A DNA stretch of 28,917 bases from positions 1-28,917 of the IMG/VR virus record IMGVR_UViG_3300046003_001495; one strand, given 5' to 3'. Of the stretch, positions 1 through 6,435 are shown piece after piece. The stretch is from a virus. A program made the translations under genes and the position numbers. Under the pieces are notes generated by a model. The model saw only the letters and a program-made list of their open reading frames with translations, was not told where the DNA came from and did no database searches. Numbering within the stretch: the first letter of the stretch is position 1; each line of letters opens with the position of its first letter.

Positions 1-443
1 GTTTCAATATAACTTTGAAGCTCGGCTAATTCACCAACTGAAACTGGCACAGGTGGGTCTGATTTAGCAACCTTAATTAACACCGTTCTATTTGGCGCGG
101 TTATTACTGCACACCTTGTCAATATTTGATTAGCAGTGTTAATGGTTGGGTATTCAATAGTAAATGTTGTTGTGTTCAATTGAGCAACATCGCCTTTTTG
201 ATACTTTAAAACTTTGTTGCGTGTCCATTGCGGTGTGCTTGGTGCTGCTGTGCTTGCAATGGCTTCTAAATCTGCTTTAAATATGTCTTGCAACTGCTCA
301 AATATAGCTATGCAAGAAGCTACGATAAAATAATATAGATTCCATTTGGCAGTTTGACTTGTTGAGGTCAATGCCGATAATGTTGGGTCTGCATTCTTTG
401 CATCCAACATACTTTGTTTGATTTGGGCTACTGTTCTGGCCAT
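1..443 (-). CDS. Baseplate J/gp47-like protein (3' end cut by window edge)
   Basis: The reading frame starts at ATG 443-441, overlaps the previous stop in a TAATG, and runs off the left edge after 147 codons. It begins MARTVAQIKQSMLDAKNADP and continues with an aromatic, hydrophobic helix (KWNLYYFIVASCIAIFEQL) and then TPQWTRNKVLKYQKGD. From memory, this pattern (MAR..IK..M.DA, W..Y.FIVA.CI..lE.L.D, W...K...FQ.GD) is that of a Bacteroidota prophage family annotated as baseplate J-like and sometimes mislabelled H-NS. Its role would be a baseplate wedge subunit. It sits at the end of the head gene block rather than with the other baseplate genes, which is odd. Only the N-terminal part is visible, so the assignment is moderate. 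Confidence 0.5.
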   Translation of the reverse strand, partial: MARTVAQIKQSMLDAKNADPTLSALTSTSQTAKWNLYYFIVASCIAIFEQLQDIFKADLEAIASTAAPSTPQWTRNKVLKYQKGDVAQLNTTTFTIEYPTINTANQILTRCAVITAPNRTVLIKVAKSDPPVPVSVGELAELQSYIE

Positions 444-652
444 TATACTATTGATGTTATAAGTCCTTTAACTACGGTAACTGTTTTGCCGTTAGCAGTA
501 GTAAACGATCCTGTTGCACCTGTTGCAGTTGTATAACCAACGATAGCATCAACAGTTGTTATTGATGTAACTGCATTTTGATTTACTATTACTTTTTCAG
601 TACCTGTAATTGCGCCTGCTGCTGGTAACTCGGAAATTTTTTGCTCTGCCAT
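443..652 (-). CDS. Small structural protein with tail-fibre-type N-terminal motif
   Basis: A 69-residue protein. Its N-terminus (KISELPAAGAITGTEKVIV) resembles the start of the putative tail fibre at 20790-21953 (KISALTSAGALAGTEPLPIV), a motif often found at the N-terminus of phage fibre and trimeric appendage proteins. The C-terminal half is rich in T, G and V (ATGATGSFTTANGKTVTVVK), a beta-strand pattern that I associate with short structural proteins in Bacteroidota phages. It lies one base after the tail terminator candidate and shares a TAATG overlap with the next gene. A minor virion decoration or fibre-anchor role is inference; no enzymatic motif is seen. Confidence 0.55.
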   Translation of the reverse strand: MAEQKISELPAAGAITGTEKVIVNQNAVTSITTVDAIVGYTTATGATGSFTTANGKTVTVVKGLITSIV

Positions 653-653
653 T

Positions 654-1229
654 TTATTGTTGTATTATAAGTGTATAACCTGTTTCTGTTAATAATTCGT
701 AACTTAATTCACTTGTTAACGCTATTGATTCAGGAATAAATCCAGTGCGAATAATTGCGTTATCTAATTGTGGACTGTTGTTTGTAACCAATGTTGTAAC
801 TAACACCTCTGTTGTTGGGCCATCCATTGCAGAATAGTCAAAGCCTTGCATTGTGTAAGTAATGATAAATTCTTGAATATTCGTATGGTCTGCCGATTGA
901 ATTTCACTTCTGCGCAGGAATCTACTGTTATAAGGTGTTGACCAACCATGTATTAAAGCATTTAAGTCTTGTTTTAGTTGCAATACATCGGTGTCTTCTG
1001 TCTTATAACTTTCGAATCCTAAATGCAAAGCTATTGACATTGTGCCTTGTTGTTGCCCTTGTAAGTTTTCAATGTAGTCGGCAGATGGAAACTCAATAAA
1101 ACAACAAGGATAGTTAAATGGAATGTTAATATCCTCACGCTCAAATTGGTTGTTCCATAGTGCAACATACTTCAATGATTGAAGTGTGCTGATACGTGCC
1201 TTTAATTGATTATATATTGCTAATTGCAT
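654..1229 (-). CDS. Putative tail terminator / head-tail joining protein (Mu gp37-like position)
   Basis: 191 residues. The start overlaps the previous stop as TAATG. Mixed alpha/beta sequence: an N-terminal helix (MQLAIYNQLKARISTL), a conserved-looking PCCFIEFPSADY segment, then a long strand-rich middle with MSIALHLGFESY and EFIITYTMQGFDY. Size, position after the gpG-like gene and this pattern fit the minor tail/terminator proteins that sit at this place in Mu-like head-tail modules. The last 40 residues look like an extension ending in a strand repeat (ELLTETGYTLIIQQ), similar in style to the C-terminus of the LysM protein at 21954. No sequence signature is decisive; the call rests mainly on gene order. 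Confidence 0.5.
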   Translation of the reverse strand: MQLAIYNQLKARISTLQSLKYVALWNNQFEREDINIPFNYPCCFIEFPSADYIENLQGQQQGTMSIALHLGFESYKTEDTDVLQLKQDLNALIHGWSTPYNSRFLRRSEIQSADHTNIQEFIITYTMQGFDYSAMDGPTTEVLVTTLVTNNSPQLDNAIIRTGFIPESIALTSELSYELLTETGYTLIIQQ

Positions 1230-1669
1230 TATGTAAATACTTTATCTAATCGTTTAACAATAACTGCTTTTACTTTCTCATTTAAGTTGTAAGAATCGCC
1301 CATAAATTGACGCTTGGGCATATTTTTTAAACCATTGTTATGTCGCGCAGCATAAACCAAATCAGTGCTAATTTTAATAGTTAACGCGGCTCTGTTTGCA
1401 GGATTACGTATAATTGACCGCCTTAAATCTCCAGTCTTAACTAATATTGCGCGTGTTGTGTCATCAACTACCTTACCGCTTCGTGTTGTGTACGATGTGC
1501 GCTTTCTCGGTTTCCATTTCTGCACATTCTTGTCATCAAAACCCTGCTTCCTAAATGAATCAACAAAGAATACTTTAGCAGTATTACCAACATCTACAAT
1601 AGCCGCTTCCATCGCTTTACGCGCTTTCTTTTCTGTCTGTTTTAAATCGAATTTATTGCTTTTTGCCAT
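1229..1669 (-). CDS. Virion morphogenesis protein, gpG/P2 gpS-like
   Basis: 146 residues from ATG 1669, chosen because that ATG forms a TAATG with the upstream stop; an in-frame ATG 24 bases further upstream would need a longer overlap. The sequence is very basic, with WKPRKRTSYTTRSGK followed by ILVKTGDLRRSI and later VYAARHNNG and MPKRQFMGDS. The succession 'W..R..........L..tG.L..Si', 'YA..HN.G' and 'P.R.FmG.s' is the hallmark of the phage virion morphogenesis family (Mu gpG, P2 gpS). Members act in tail completion or head-tail joining. It follows the MuF-like gene, as in Mu. Confidence 0.8.
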   Translation of the reverse strand: MAKSNKFDLKQTEKKARKAMEAAIVDVGNTAKVFFVDSFRKQGFDDKNVQKWKPRKRTSYTTRSGKVVDDTTRAILVKTGDLRRSIIRNPANRAALTIKISTDLVYAARHNNGLKNMPKRQFMGDSYNLNEKVKAVIVKRLDKVFT

Positions 1670-2460
1670 TATGTCGGTATAGGTAAATTCCAATTCTTTT
1701 TAGCCATTTCTTTGTCACCCTTTGCAACATCAAAGTAAGGGTGCTTATCTTTGCCCTTTTCCTTAAACACATAGCCATCAATACCCGCGTTCATCCTAAA
1801 CAATGGCGGCACATCATTAGGCGGTGTAAACTTGCTCAAATCAGTTTCTTGCCCCTCTGATAGTTGTATTACGGTACAACGACAACGCCACCCATTCGGG
1901 GGGTAGTATTGTTTCCAGAATGGGTCGCTTATTGGGCGAATGATGTTATCTAATGCCGCGTGTGTTGGTCTTACTCTGCCATCTCCAATAGTTTGATATT
2001 GCAATAATGGCAATACATCGGCATCGGCTTCTATACGCTTCCAATCTGATGCCATACGTGCTGAAGCTTTCGCAGTTTGATACTCGGCTTGCAAATAGTC
2101 TTCATTGTATAGCTTAAACATCGGTTTAACTGCCTCTTTAAACTTATAGAAGTTTGATTGCAATTCGGGGTCGGCTAACATCGCAGTCATTGCCCTTGTT
2201 TGTTGGTATGTTTTAGCACCCGAAAATATGTAGATGTTATTGGTTAAATCGGCAGTTAATATTTCATCAACCACTGGCGCCAAATCAATGCCATCTCTTA
2301 AATATTTTGCAGTCTTTAAATAAATTCCTTCCGGCAACACTTGGTTATTAATCGCACCAATCCACACATCATTCGACATACGATTAAAATCGTTTTCGTC
2401 AAACGGTGTTGGTGGGTCAACCTCCTTGTCAATATTCAATATGTCGCAGTAGCCGCACAT
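1669..2460 (-). CDS. Mu F-like head morphogenesis (minor head) protein
   Basis: 263 residues. The C-terminal half carries the MuF signature: RVRPTHAAL (about residues 162-170) and YPPNGWRCRCTV (about 186-197), with the PP...W.CRC core intact. Proteins of this family are minor head proteins at the portal vertex and are often coupled to the portal gene, exactly as here: the portal stop codon and this ATG are adjacent. The N-terminus has a short CGYC pair and a proline-rich linker (DKEVDPPTPFDEND). It ends in a TAATG overlap with the gpG-like gene. Family assignment is firm; no toxin domain is fused to it. Confidence 0.9.
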   Translation of the reverse strand: MCGYCDILNIDKEVDPPTPFDENDFNRMSNDVWIGAINNQVLPEGIYLKTAKYLRDGIDLAPVVDEILTADLTNNIYIFSGAKTYQQTRAMTAMLADPELQSNFYKFKEAVKPMFKLYNEDYLQAEYQTAKASARMASDWKRIEADADVLPLLQYQTIGDGRVRPTHAALDNIIRPISDPFWKQYYPPNGWRCRCTVIQLSEGQETDLSKFTPPNDVPPLFRMNAGIDGYVFKEKGKDKHPYFDVAKGDKEMAKKNWNLPIPT

Positions 2461-3681
2461 CTAACTATAAATGTTTCTTAATCGTTTTGCAATGTTGGTT
2501 GGTTCGGTTGGTTCTTCCTCCTCTACACCCATTTCATCCATTAAATCAATGCCGTATTTATGCTCTAAATATTCGTGTTCAAACTTAACGTACGGCATAA
2601 ATGAAGCATCTATCTTTGCTTGCTCCATCAATGGCAGATTCTCACTGTCATCATACTTAAATGTGCAACCTGTTAAGTCAAAACCATTACGAACCATCAT
2701 TGGCACTAACTGGTCTTCAATGATGAACTGCATCTTTAACGTGTCTTGCTTTGCAATCATAGCAGCAACACCCTCATGAACATTAGCACTACCTGAATAA
2801 CTCTTTTCATCAGTTGTGCCTGTTTGCCCTAATATTATTTTGCTGATTTCTGAATTGCAACGCTCCACCATTTTATCAAACACTGCATAAGCATCGGTTC
2901 TGCTCGCTTGCATCAATTCAATGTTATCGTTTAAATCCAACACAGCCCACGAAGCTACACCCATATTTCGGAGCATATTCTCCATGTTTTTGCGTGTCAA
3001 TTCATCGCGCACATCGGTTTTGCCAACTCTTATCGGACTGCCAAACACTTCAGCAAATTCAGCCCATGCGGCCATTGCGTTTTTCTTCCAAATAACGTAT
3101 GGCGCAAGGTACATCATTAATCCTAAATCTTTCTTTTCTCCTACACCTATACACCAGTTGTTGTATGGTGACACATCGAAATGTTTGCCCTCTGTTACGG
3201 TTGCTGTGTTGGTGCGAACTAAACTAAATTCAGGCACTACATAAATGCGCGGAATCAATTCAACACTTGAATACTTATCGTTAATAATTGCGCCAAATTG
3301 AATGCAACTAAAGCCCCAAAATATAGAATCTAAAGATAAACTTTGAAAGTCATAAAACCACTTTTGGTTAAACAATGCAGTTTTAGATTCATCACATTCG
3401 CCATCAGGGCCATAAACCATAAACTTCTTGCTCAATATCTTTGATTTACGTTGCAACATTGCTGATTGCACCTGCCCATCTAACACAATCTGCTGATAGG
3501 TTTGCATCAATAAAAAGCGGTTTGGGTACATCGGGCTTTCGGCCGCTTGTAACGCAATGTTAAACTTTGTCGCATCTTGTCTAACACGTTGCAACTGTTG
3601 CTCAAAGTCAATAGTCTTACGTATGTTAGCCTTTTGCGGTTGTGGTTTATTGAAGTTAAATATATCGTTATACCAAGCCAT
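2461..3681 (-). CDS. Portal protein, Mu gp29-like (DUF935)
   Basis: 406 residues. Diagnostic segments for the Mu gp29/DUF935 portal family: WAEFAEVFGSPIRVGKT, a helix with NMLRNMGVASWAVLD, and SKIILGQTGTTDEKSYSG followed by an acidic helix with VHEGVAAMIAKQD. The portal forms the dodecameric channel through which DNA is packaged and to which neck proteins attach. Length is somewhat shorter than Mu gp29. The C-terminus is acidic (MGVEEEEPTEP). The gene begins in a TAATG overlap with the neck protein gene and is directly followed by the MuF-like gene. Confidence 0.9.
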   Translation of the reverse strand: MAWYNDIFNFNKPQPQKANIRKTIDFEQQLQRVRQDATKFNIALQAAESPMYPNRFLLMQTYQQIVLDGQVQSAMLQRKSKILSKKFMVYGPDGECDESKTALFNQKWFYDFQSLSLDSIFWGFSCIQFGAIINDKYSSVELIPRIYVVPEFSLVRTNTATVTEGKHFDVSPYNNWCIGVGEKKDLGLMMYLAPYVIWKKNAMAAWAEFAEVFGSPIRVGKTDVRDELTRKNMENMLRNMGVASWAVLDLNDNIELMQASRTDAYAVFDKMVERCNSEISKIILGQTGTTDEKSYSGSANVHEGVAAMIAKQDTLKMQFIIEDQLVPMMVRNGFDLTGCTFKYDDSENLPLMEQAKIDASFMPYVKFEHEYLEHKYGIDLMDEMGVEEEEPTEPTNIAKRLRNIYS

Positions 3682-4355
3682 TATTTAAAGAAATTATCTT
3701 GTTTATCTAAACTATTTCCGTAGCGAATTGAATAGCCAGTGCTATCGGTTGAATTGATGTTTAACACCTCTGCCGTATCTGTGCCGCTTGCCCATCTGTC
3801 TAATTGGTCAAGTGCTTCTCTATTGCGTTCTATTCTCAAATCGGGTATGTTTCTTGGGTTAATCCTTGCGTGTAGGTTATACAATGTCATATCCATTGCA
3901 AGCTCCACAAACATCGGGTAACGATTATCGCCAACAGTCCAATAGGTTGCGTTGCTTGTTGCAATGTTAATCATTTTAGACCAATAGGCAGTTAATGTCA
4001 ATGCTTGGTTTGTGCTTGCTGCAATAGCTGTGTAAACAAAGCCGTTGTCATCGGTTACAATGTTGCCTATTATGTATTCGGTTTTATTATCCCAGCGATT
4101 AAAGTCATTAACGTGTGTAATTACTTCGCCTAATATTACTCTGTCACGCGTGCGGTAATGTGTTGCTGCTGAATAGGCATCCATTGTGCCTAATTCAATG
4201 TCAACCATGTAACGCTGCACCAATTTAGTGCGCATTCTACTTATGGCCTTAACCTCGCTATCATACAAATTTTGCGGGGTGTTCTCGGTTATTTGATTGA
4301 GGTCAACCGTTTGAATAATGCTAAGATAGTCGGAGGTTTTTAAGAATCGTGCCAT
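3681..4355 (-). CDS. Mu gp36-like neck/connector protein with an inserted carbohydrate-binding-like module
   Basis: 224 residues. The outer parts look like a head-completion connector of the Mu gp36/DUF1320 type: an N-terminal SDYLSIIQTVDLNQIT, a helix with AISRMRTKLVQRYMVDIEL, and a C-terminal helical part (RYPMFVELAMDMTLYNLHAR, then EALDQLDRWASG). Between them, about residues 87-128, lies a short beta module with the spacing W...TEYIIGNIV...GFVYTAIA....L...YW, the pattern of ChiC/CBM5/12-like carbohydrate-binding modules that are common in phage appendage proteins. Placement between terminase and portal fits a neck protein. An insertion in this family is unusual; see findings. Confidence 0.65.
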   Translation of the reverse strand: MARFLKTSDYLSIIQTVDLNQITENTPQNLYDSEVKAISRMRTKLVQRYMVDIELGTMDAYSAATHYRTRDRVILGEVITHVNDFNRWDNKTEYIIGNIVTDDNGFVYTAIAASTNQALTLTAYWSKMINIATSNATYWTVGDNRYPMFVELAMDMTLYNLHARINPRNIPDLRIERNREALDQLDRWASGTDTAEVLNINSTDSTGYSIRYGNSLDKQDNFFK

Positions 4356-4400
4356 GATGCAAAATAATAATAAAAAATTTGATAAATGCTTAAAATGTAA
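4356..4400. other. Short AT-rich gap between terminase and neck gene
   Basis: About 45 bases, almost only A and T. I see no hairpin and no convincing promoter. It is the only real gap inside the packaging and head gene series. Confidence 0.5.
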
Positions 4401-5785
4401 CTAAAATCTACTTGCTGATTTATATTCAGCATCTCTACCCACAACAACAAGCGGTTTGATAATTCCTGTTTGAAACCTTGCATATTGTGAGGCGAATACC
4501 GATGTGATTAAGTAACGTGTTAAATCTACAATGTGACCAAATGGCTGGTAACTTACTTTGGTCACAGGATCGGTTACTGTGCGCTTATCTACTTTTCCGT
4601 TTTTATCCTCTTTGGTATTCTCAAAATCTAATATTGCCACGCGGCAACTTTCATCAGCTATAAAACTAATGCCTTGCTCATTGTAGCCTAATATCGCATT
4701 AAAGAAATCGGCACTCGGGCGCACATTTGGATTTGATTTAGCCACTCTGCGAATCGGTTTAACTTCATCTAATTCGTTAATTAGTAAGCGGAACAAATCA
4801 AAGCCCTTTTCTTGTTTAACGTCATCCTTTTGCGATGTGCTATCGCCACACACATAAACATGTCCGTTATGCTTCCAATGTCGAAGTCGTTGCATTATAG
4901 CCCTGCCCATTGCTTTGGTTGTGTTATCGGGGTTTTTTAGCGCAATGCAATCAATCAATCTTATTTCGTTGTCATCACTAATTTGAAAGATGCCACATGG
5001 AAAGTAAGGGTTTACGTTTTCATCAAACGAAAGCCAAACTGCTAATGATGGGTCATAGGTTACAATGCCAGTGTGTTTGATAGTTGACCAACTTTTAAGA
5101 AATTCGCCACCAAAATCAACTTTGCCCCATTCGCCTAAAACATAAACTTTGTGCAGGTTTGGGTTTGCTTTAACACGTTCGGTTAAGTGATGGATGTAAT
5201 CGGCATCTAAAAACGAATTATCTTTATACGTTGTATTCATCAACATGGTTTCAGCATCGGGTTCATCAAAGAATCTGCGCTTTATCCAGTGTTGCTCACT
5301 TATTGGGTTAAATGTAATAATAAACTGTTTGTAGTTATTCGTTTCGCCTCGCACCCTTAACTCTAACTGATTAAAATCTAATTCATCCAACTCGGTTGCT
5401 TCCTCACACCAAACTGATGTGATGCCTGCAATTGATTTAATTTTTTCGGGGTCATCCATTCCGGCACAAAGTATTTCGTTGCCTGTTGGATTGTGTGTAA
5501 AGCGCATCTCACTTTTGTTTATCGTAAATTCGCTAAATATATCGTATTCTAATAGCTTATCAACAAATAACTGATACACACTATTACGAATTGTTGTTGC
5601 TACTTTTCTAATGCAAAGAATGCGATGCCCTTGCTCGGTTGTTATGCGCAAAATTATCTTTTGAACTGCCGCTATGGATTTGCCCGATCCAATCAGCCCG
5701 CCCCGCCTTTCAATACCAAGTATCTATGTTGGCTTGAAAGTGCGGGGCGGTATGCTTCGTTAATTTTTACTTTACTTTTTAGCAT
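4401..5785 (-). CDS. Terminase large subunit, reading frame interrupted inside the Walker A motif
   Basis: The packaging ATPase/nuclease. Translation from ATG 5785 (overlapping the end of the small terminase gene by 14 bases) gives MLKSKVKINEAYRPALSSQH, then RYLVLKGGAG and a TGA at 5695-5693. The rest of the protein continues in another frame as GSGKSIAAVQKIILRITTEQ, so the P-loop is split between two frames. Downstream: Walker B-like SVWCEEATELDE, motif III-like ITFNPISEQHW, and a nuclease half with acidic residues in WLSFDEN, VYVCGDSTSQKDD and GHIVDLTRYL. The interval is 1385 bases, not a multiple of three; removing 8 bases gives a 458-residue protein with GGAGSGKS. A TTG at 5651 is open but would lose the P-loop, so it is not a credible start. 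The break may be recoding, a true mutation or an assembly error. The family is certain; the state of the gene is not. Confidence 0.85.
5698..5750 (-). repeat. GC-rich 20-bp hairpin in the terminase coding sequence, just before the frame break
   Basis: Plus-strand arms CCGCCCCGC (5698-5706) and GCGGGGCGG (5742-5750) pair perfectly. CTTTCAA (5707-5713) pairs with TTGAAAG (5734-5740) after a one-base bulge, and CCAA (5716-5719) pairs with TTGG (5729-5732). That is 20 base pairs with a nine-base terminal loop, in a genome that is otherwise AT-rich. In the mRNA (minus strand) the hairpin ends two bases before the in-frame TGA at 5695-5693. It has no T-tract after it, so it does not look like a terminator. 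Confidence 0.85.
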
Positions 5786-6038
5786 CTACAAATTCTACTT
5801 GCCACATTTTAACCGCTTCACCTTTTGTAGTCAAATCAGCATTAACAGATGTTGGAATAAGTTTAGCAGCCAACTTGTAAAACTCGGTTGGGTTTTCTTT
5901 TGCCCAATTAGTCAGTTTAGCTTCTTTGTCTTCCTGTAACTCACTAAACGCTATTTCAAACGCTTCTTTTACCGATTTGGTTAGTTTATTAGTTGCTCCT
6001 TTTGGTTTTCCTTTGTTGCCTTTTTCAAATTGTGCCAT
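5772..6038 (-). CDS. Terminase small subunit candidate (DUF5681-like N-terminus)
   Basis: 88 residues starting MAQFEKGNKGKPKGATNKLT, which matches the 'F.kGn.grPkGa.Nk.tk.vkE' start typical of a short DNA-binding domain found next to large terminase genes in Bacteroidota phages. The rest is helical and charged (KEAFEIAFSELQEDKEAKLT) and ends VEFVDAKK. Its last 14 bases overlap the true start of the large terminase, which supports both starts. The role would be recognition of the packaging site, possibly the 10-base repeats just upstream (6041-6081). It is small for a TerS, so an accessory packaging protein is the alternative. Confidence 0.65.
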   Translation of the reverse strand: MAQFEKGNKGKPKGATNKLTKSVKEAFEIAFSELQEDKEAKLTNWAKENPTEFYKLAAKLIPTSVNADLTTKGEAVKMWQVEFVDAKK

Positions 6039-6040
6039 CT

Positions 6041-6083
6041 TTCGTATATTTTTCGTATTTTTCCGTATTTTTCGGATATTTTA
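6041..6083. repeat. Four near-identical 10-11-base tandem repeats upstream of the small terminase gene
   Basis: On the plus strand the units are TTCGTATATTT, TTCGTATTTT, TCCGTATTTT and TCGGATATTTT, one after another. The period of 10-11 bases places each copy on the same face of the helix. The array directly precedes the small terminase ATG (6038) and lies in the leader of the transcript predicted from the promoter at 6091-6098. A small-terminase binding (pac/cos) site or an operator are the natural readings; both are inference. Confidence 0.7.
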
Positions 6084-6090
6084 CACTTTG

Positions 6091-6098
6091 CAAAGATA
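6091..6098 (-). promoter_or_regulatory. Candidate -7 element for the packaging/head operon
   Basis: On the minus strand TATCTTTG fits the Bacteroidota -7 consensus TAnnTTTG. It lies between the stop of the nuclease gene and the small terminase. No TTTG -33 element is found 19-21 bases upstream, so it is a weak promoter or needs an activator, as a late promoter would. Confidence 0.4.
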
Positions 6099-6102
6099 AG
6101 AA

Positions 6103-6435
6103 TTATTTTAATAAGTTTAGTATTAGGCTTTGAAACTCTGGTAGTGAACGAATGATGTAATATTGAAAACCATTGCTTGTAATCAACCATTGCCAATCTT
6201 TTTGACCTGCTGATTGCACACCATCAGATGTTTTAAATTCAATCATAAACGCTTTTGCATCATAATAAAGCACCATATCACTTCGCCCAGCTATTAGACC
6301 TTTAGCTTTGTTTCTTGCCCCATCAATTTTGTTTTTGCTATTGTTGAGGTTATAGCACAATAAGCCACGCATAGTGGGATAGGTGTTGTGAAACCAAACG
6401 TAGCAATCTTGATGTAACTTATCTTCTGAACACAT
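6103..6435 (-). CDS. VRR-NUC domain nuclease
   Basis: 110 residues, essentially a bare VRR-NUC (PD-(D/E)XK superfamily) domain. Motifs in order: KAKGLIAGRSDMVLYY with the catalytic Asp at about 53, FMIEFKTSDG with Glu 66 and Lys 68, and SAGQKDW with Gln 78, followed by the YYIIRSLPEF strand and helix. Such stand-alone phage nucleases are thought to act on branched or flap DNA during replication and recombination. The gene overlaps the end of the SF2 helicase gene by 17 bases, so the two are probably co-expressed and may act together. Confidence 0.85.
   Translation of the reverse strand: MCSEDKLHQDCYVWFHNTYPTMRGLLCYNLNNSKNKIDGARNKAKGLIAGRSDMVLYYDAKAFMIEFKTSDGVQSAGQKDWQWLITSNGFQYYIIRSLPEFQSLILNLLK

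Noticed and set aside
1365-1682. Plus-strand ORF opposite the gpG-like gene
   Set aside because: Shadow of a well-supported gene on the other strand; no plausible protein pattern.
5649-5651. TTG at 5651 as the start of the large terminase
   Set aside because: The product would lack the P-loop, and convincing terminase sequence continues upstream through the frame break.
5981-6196. Minus-strand ORF across the small terminase promoter
   Set aside because: It overlaps both the nuclease and small terminase genes in another frame and translates the 10-base repeats.
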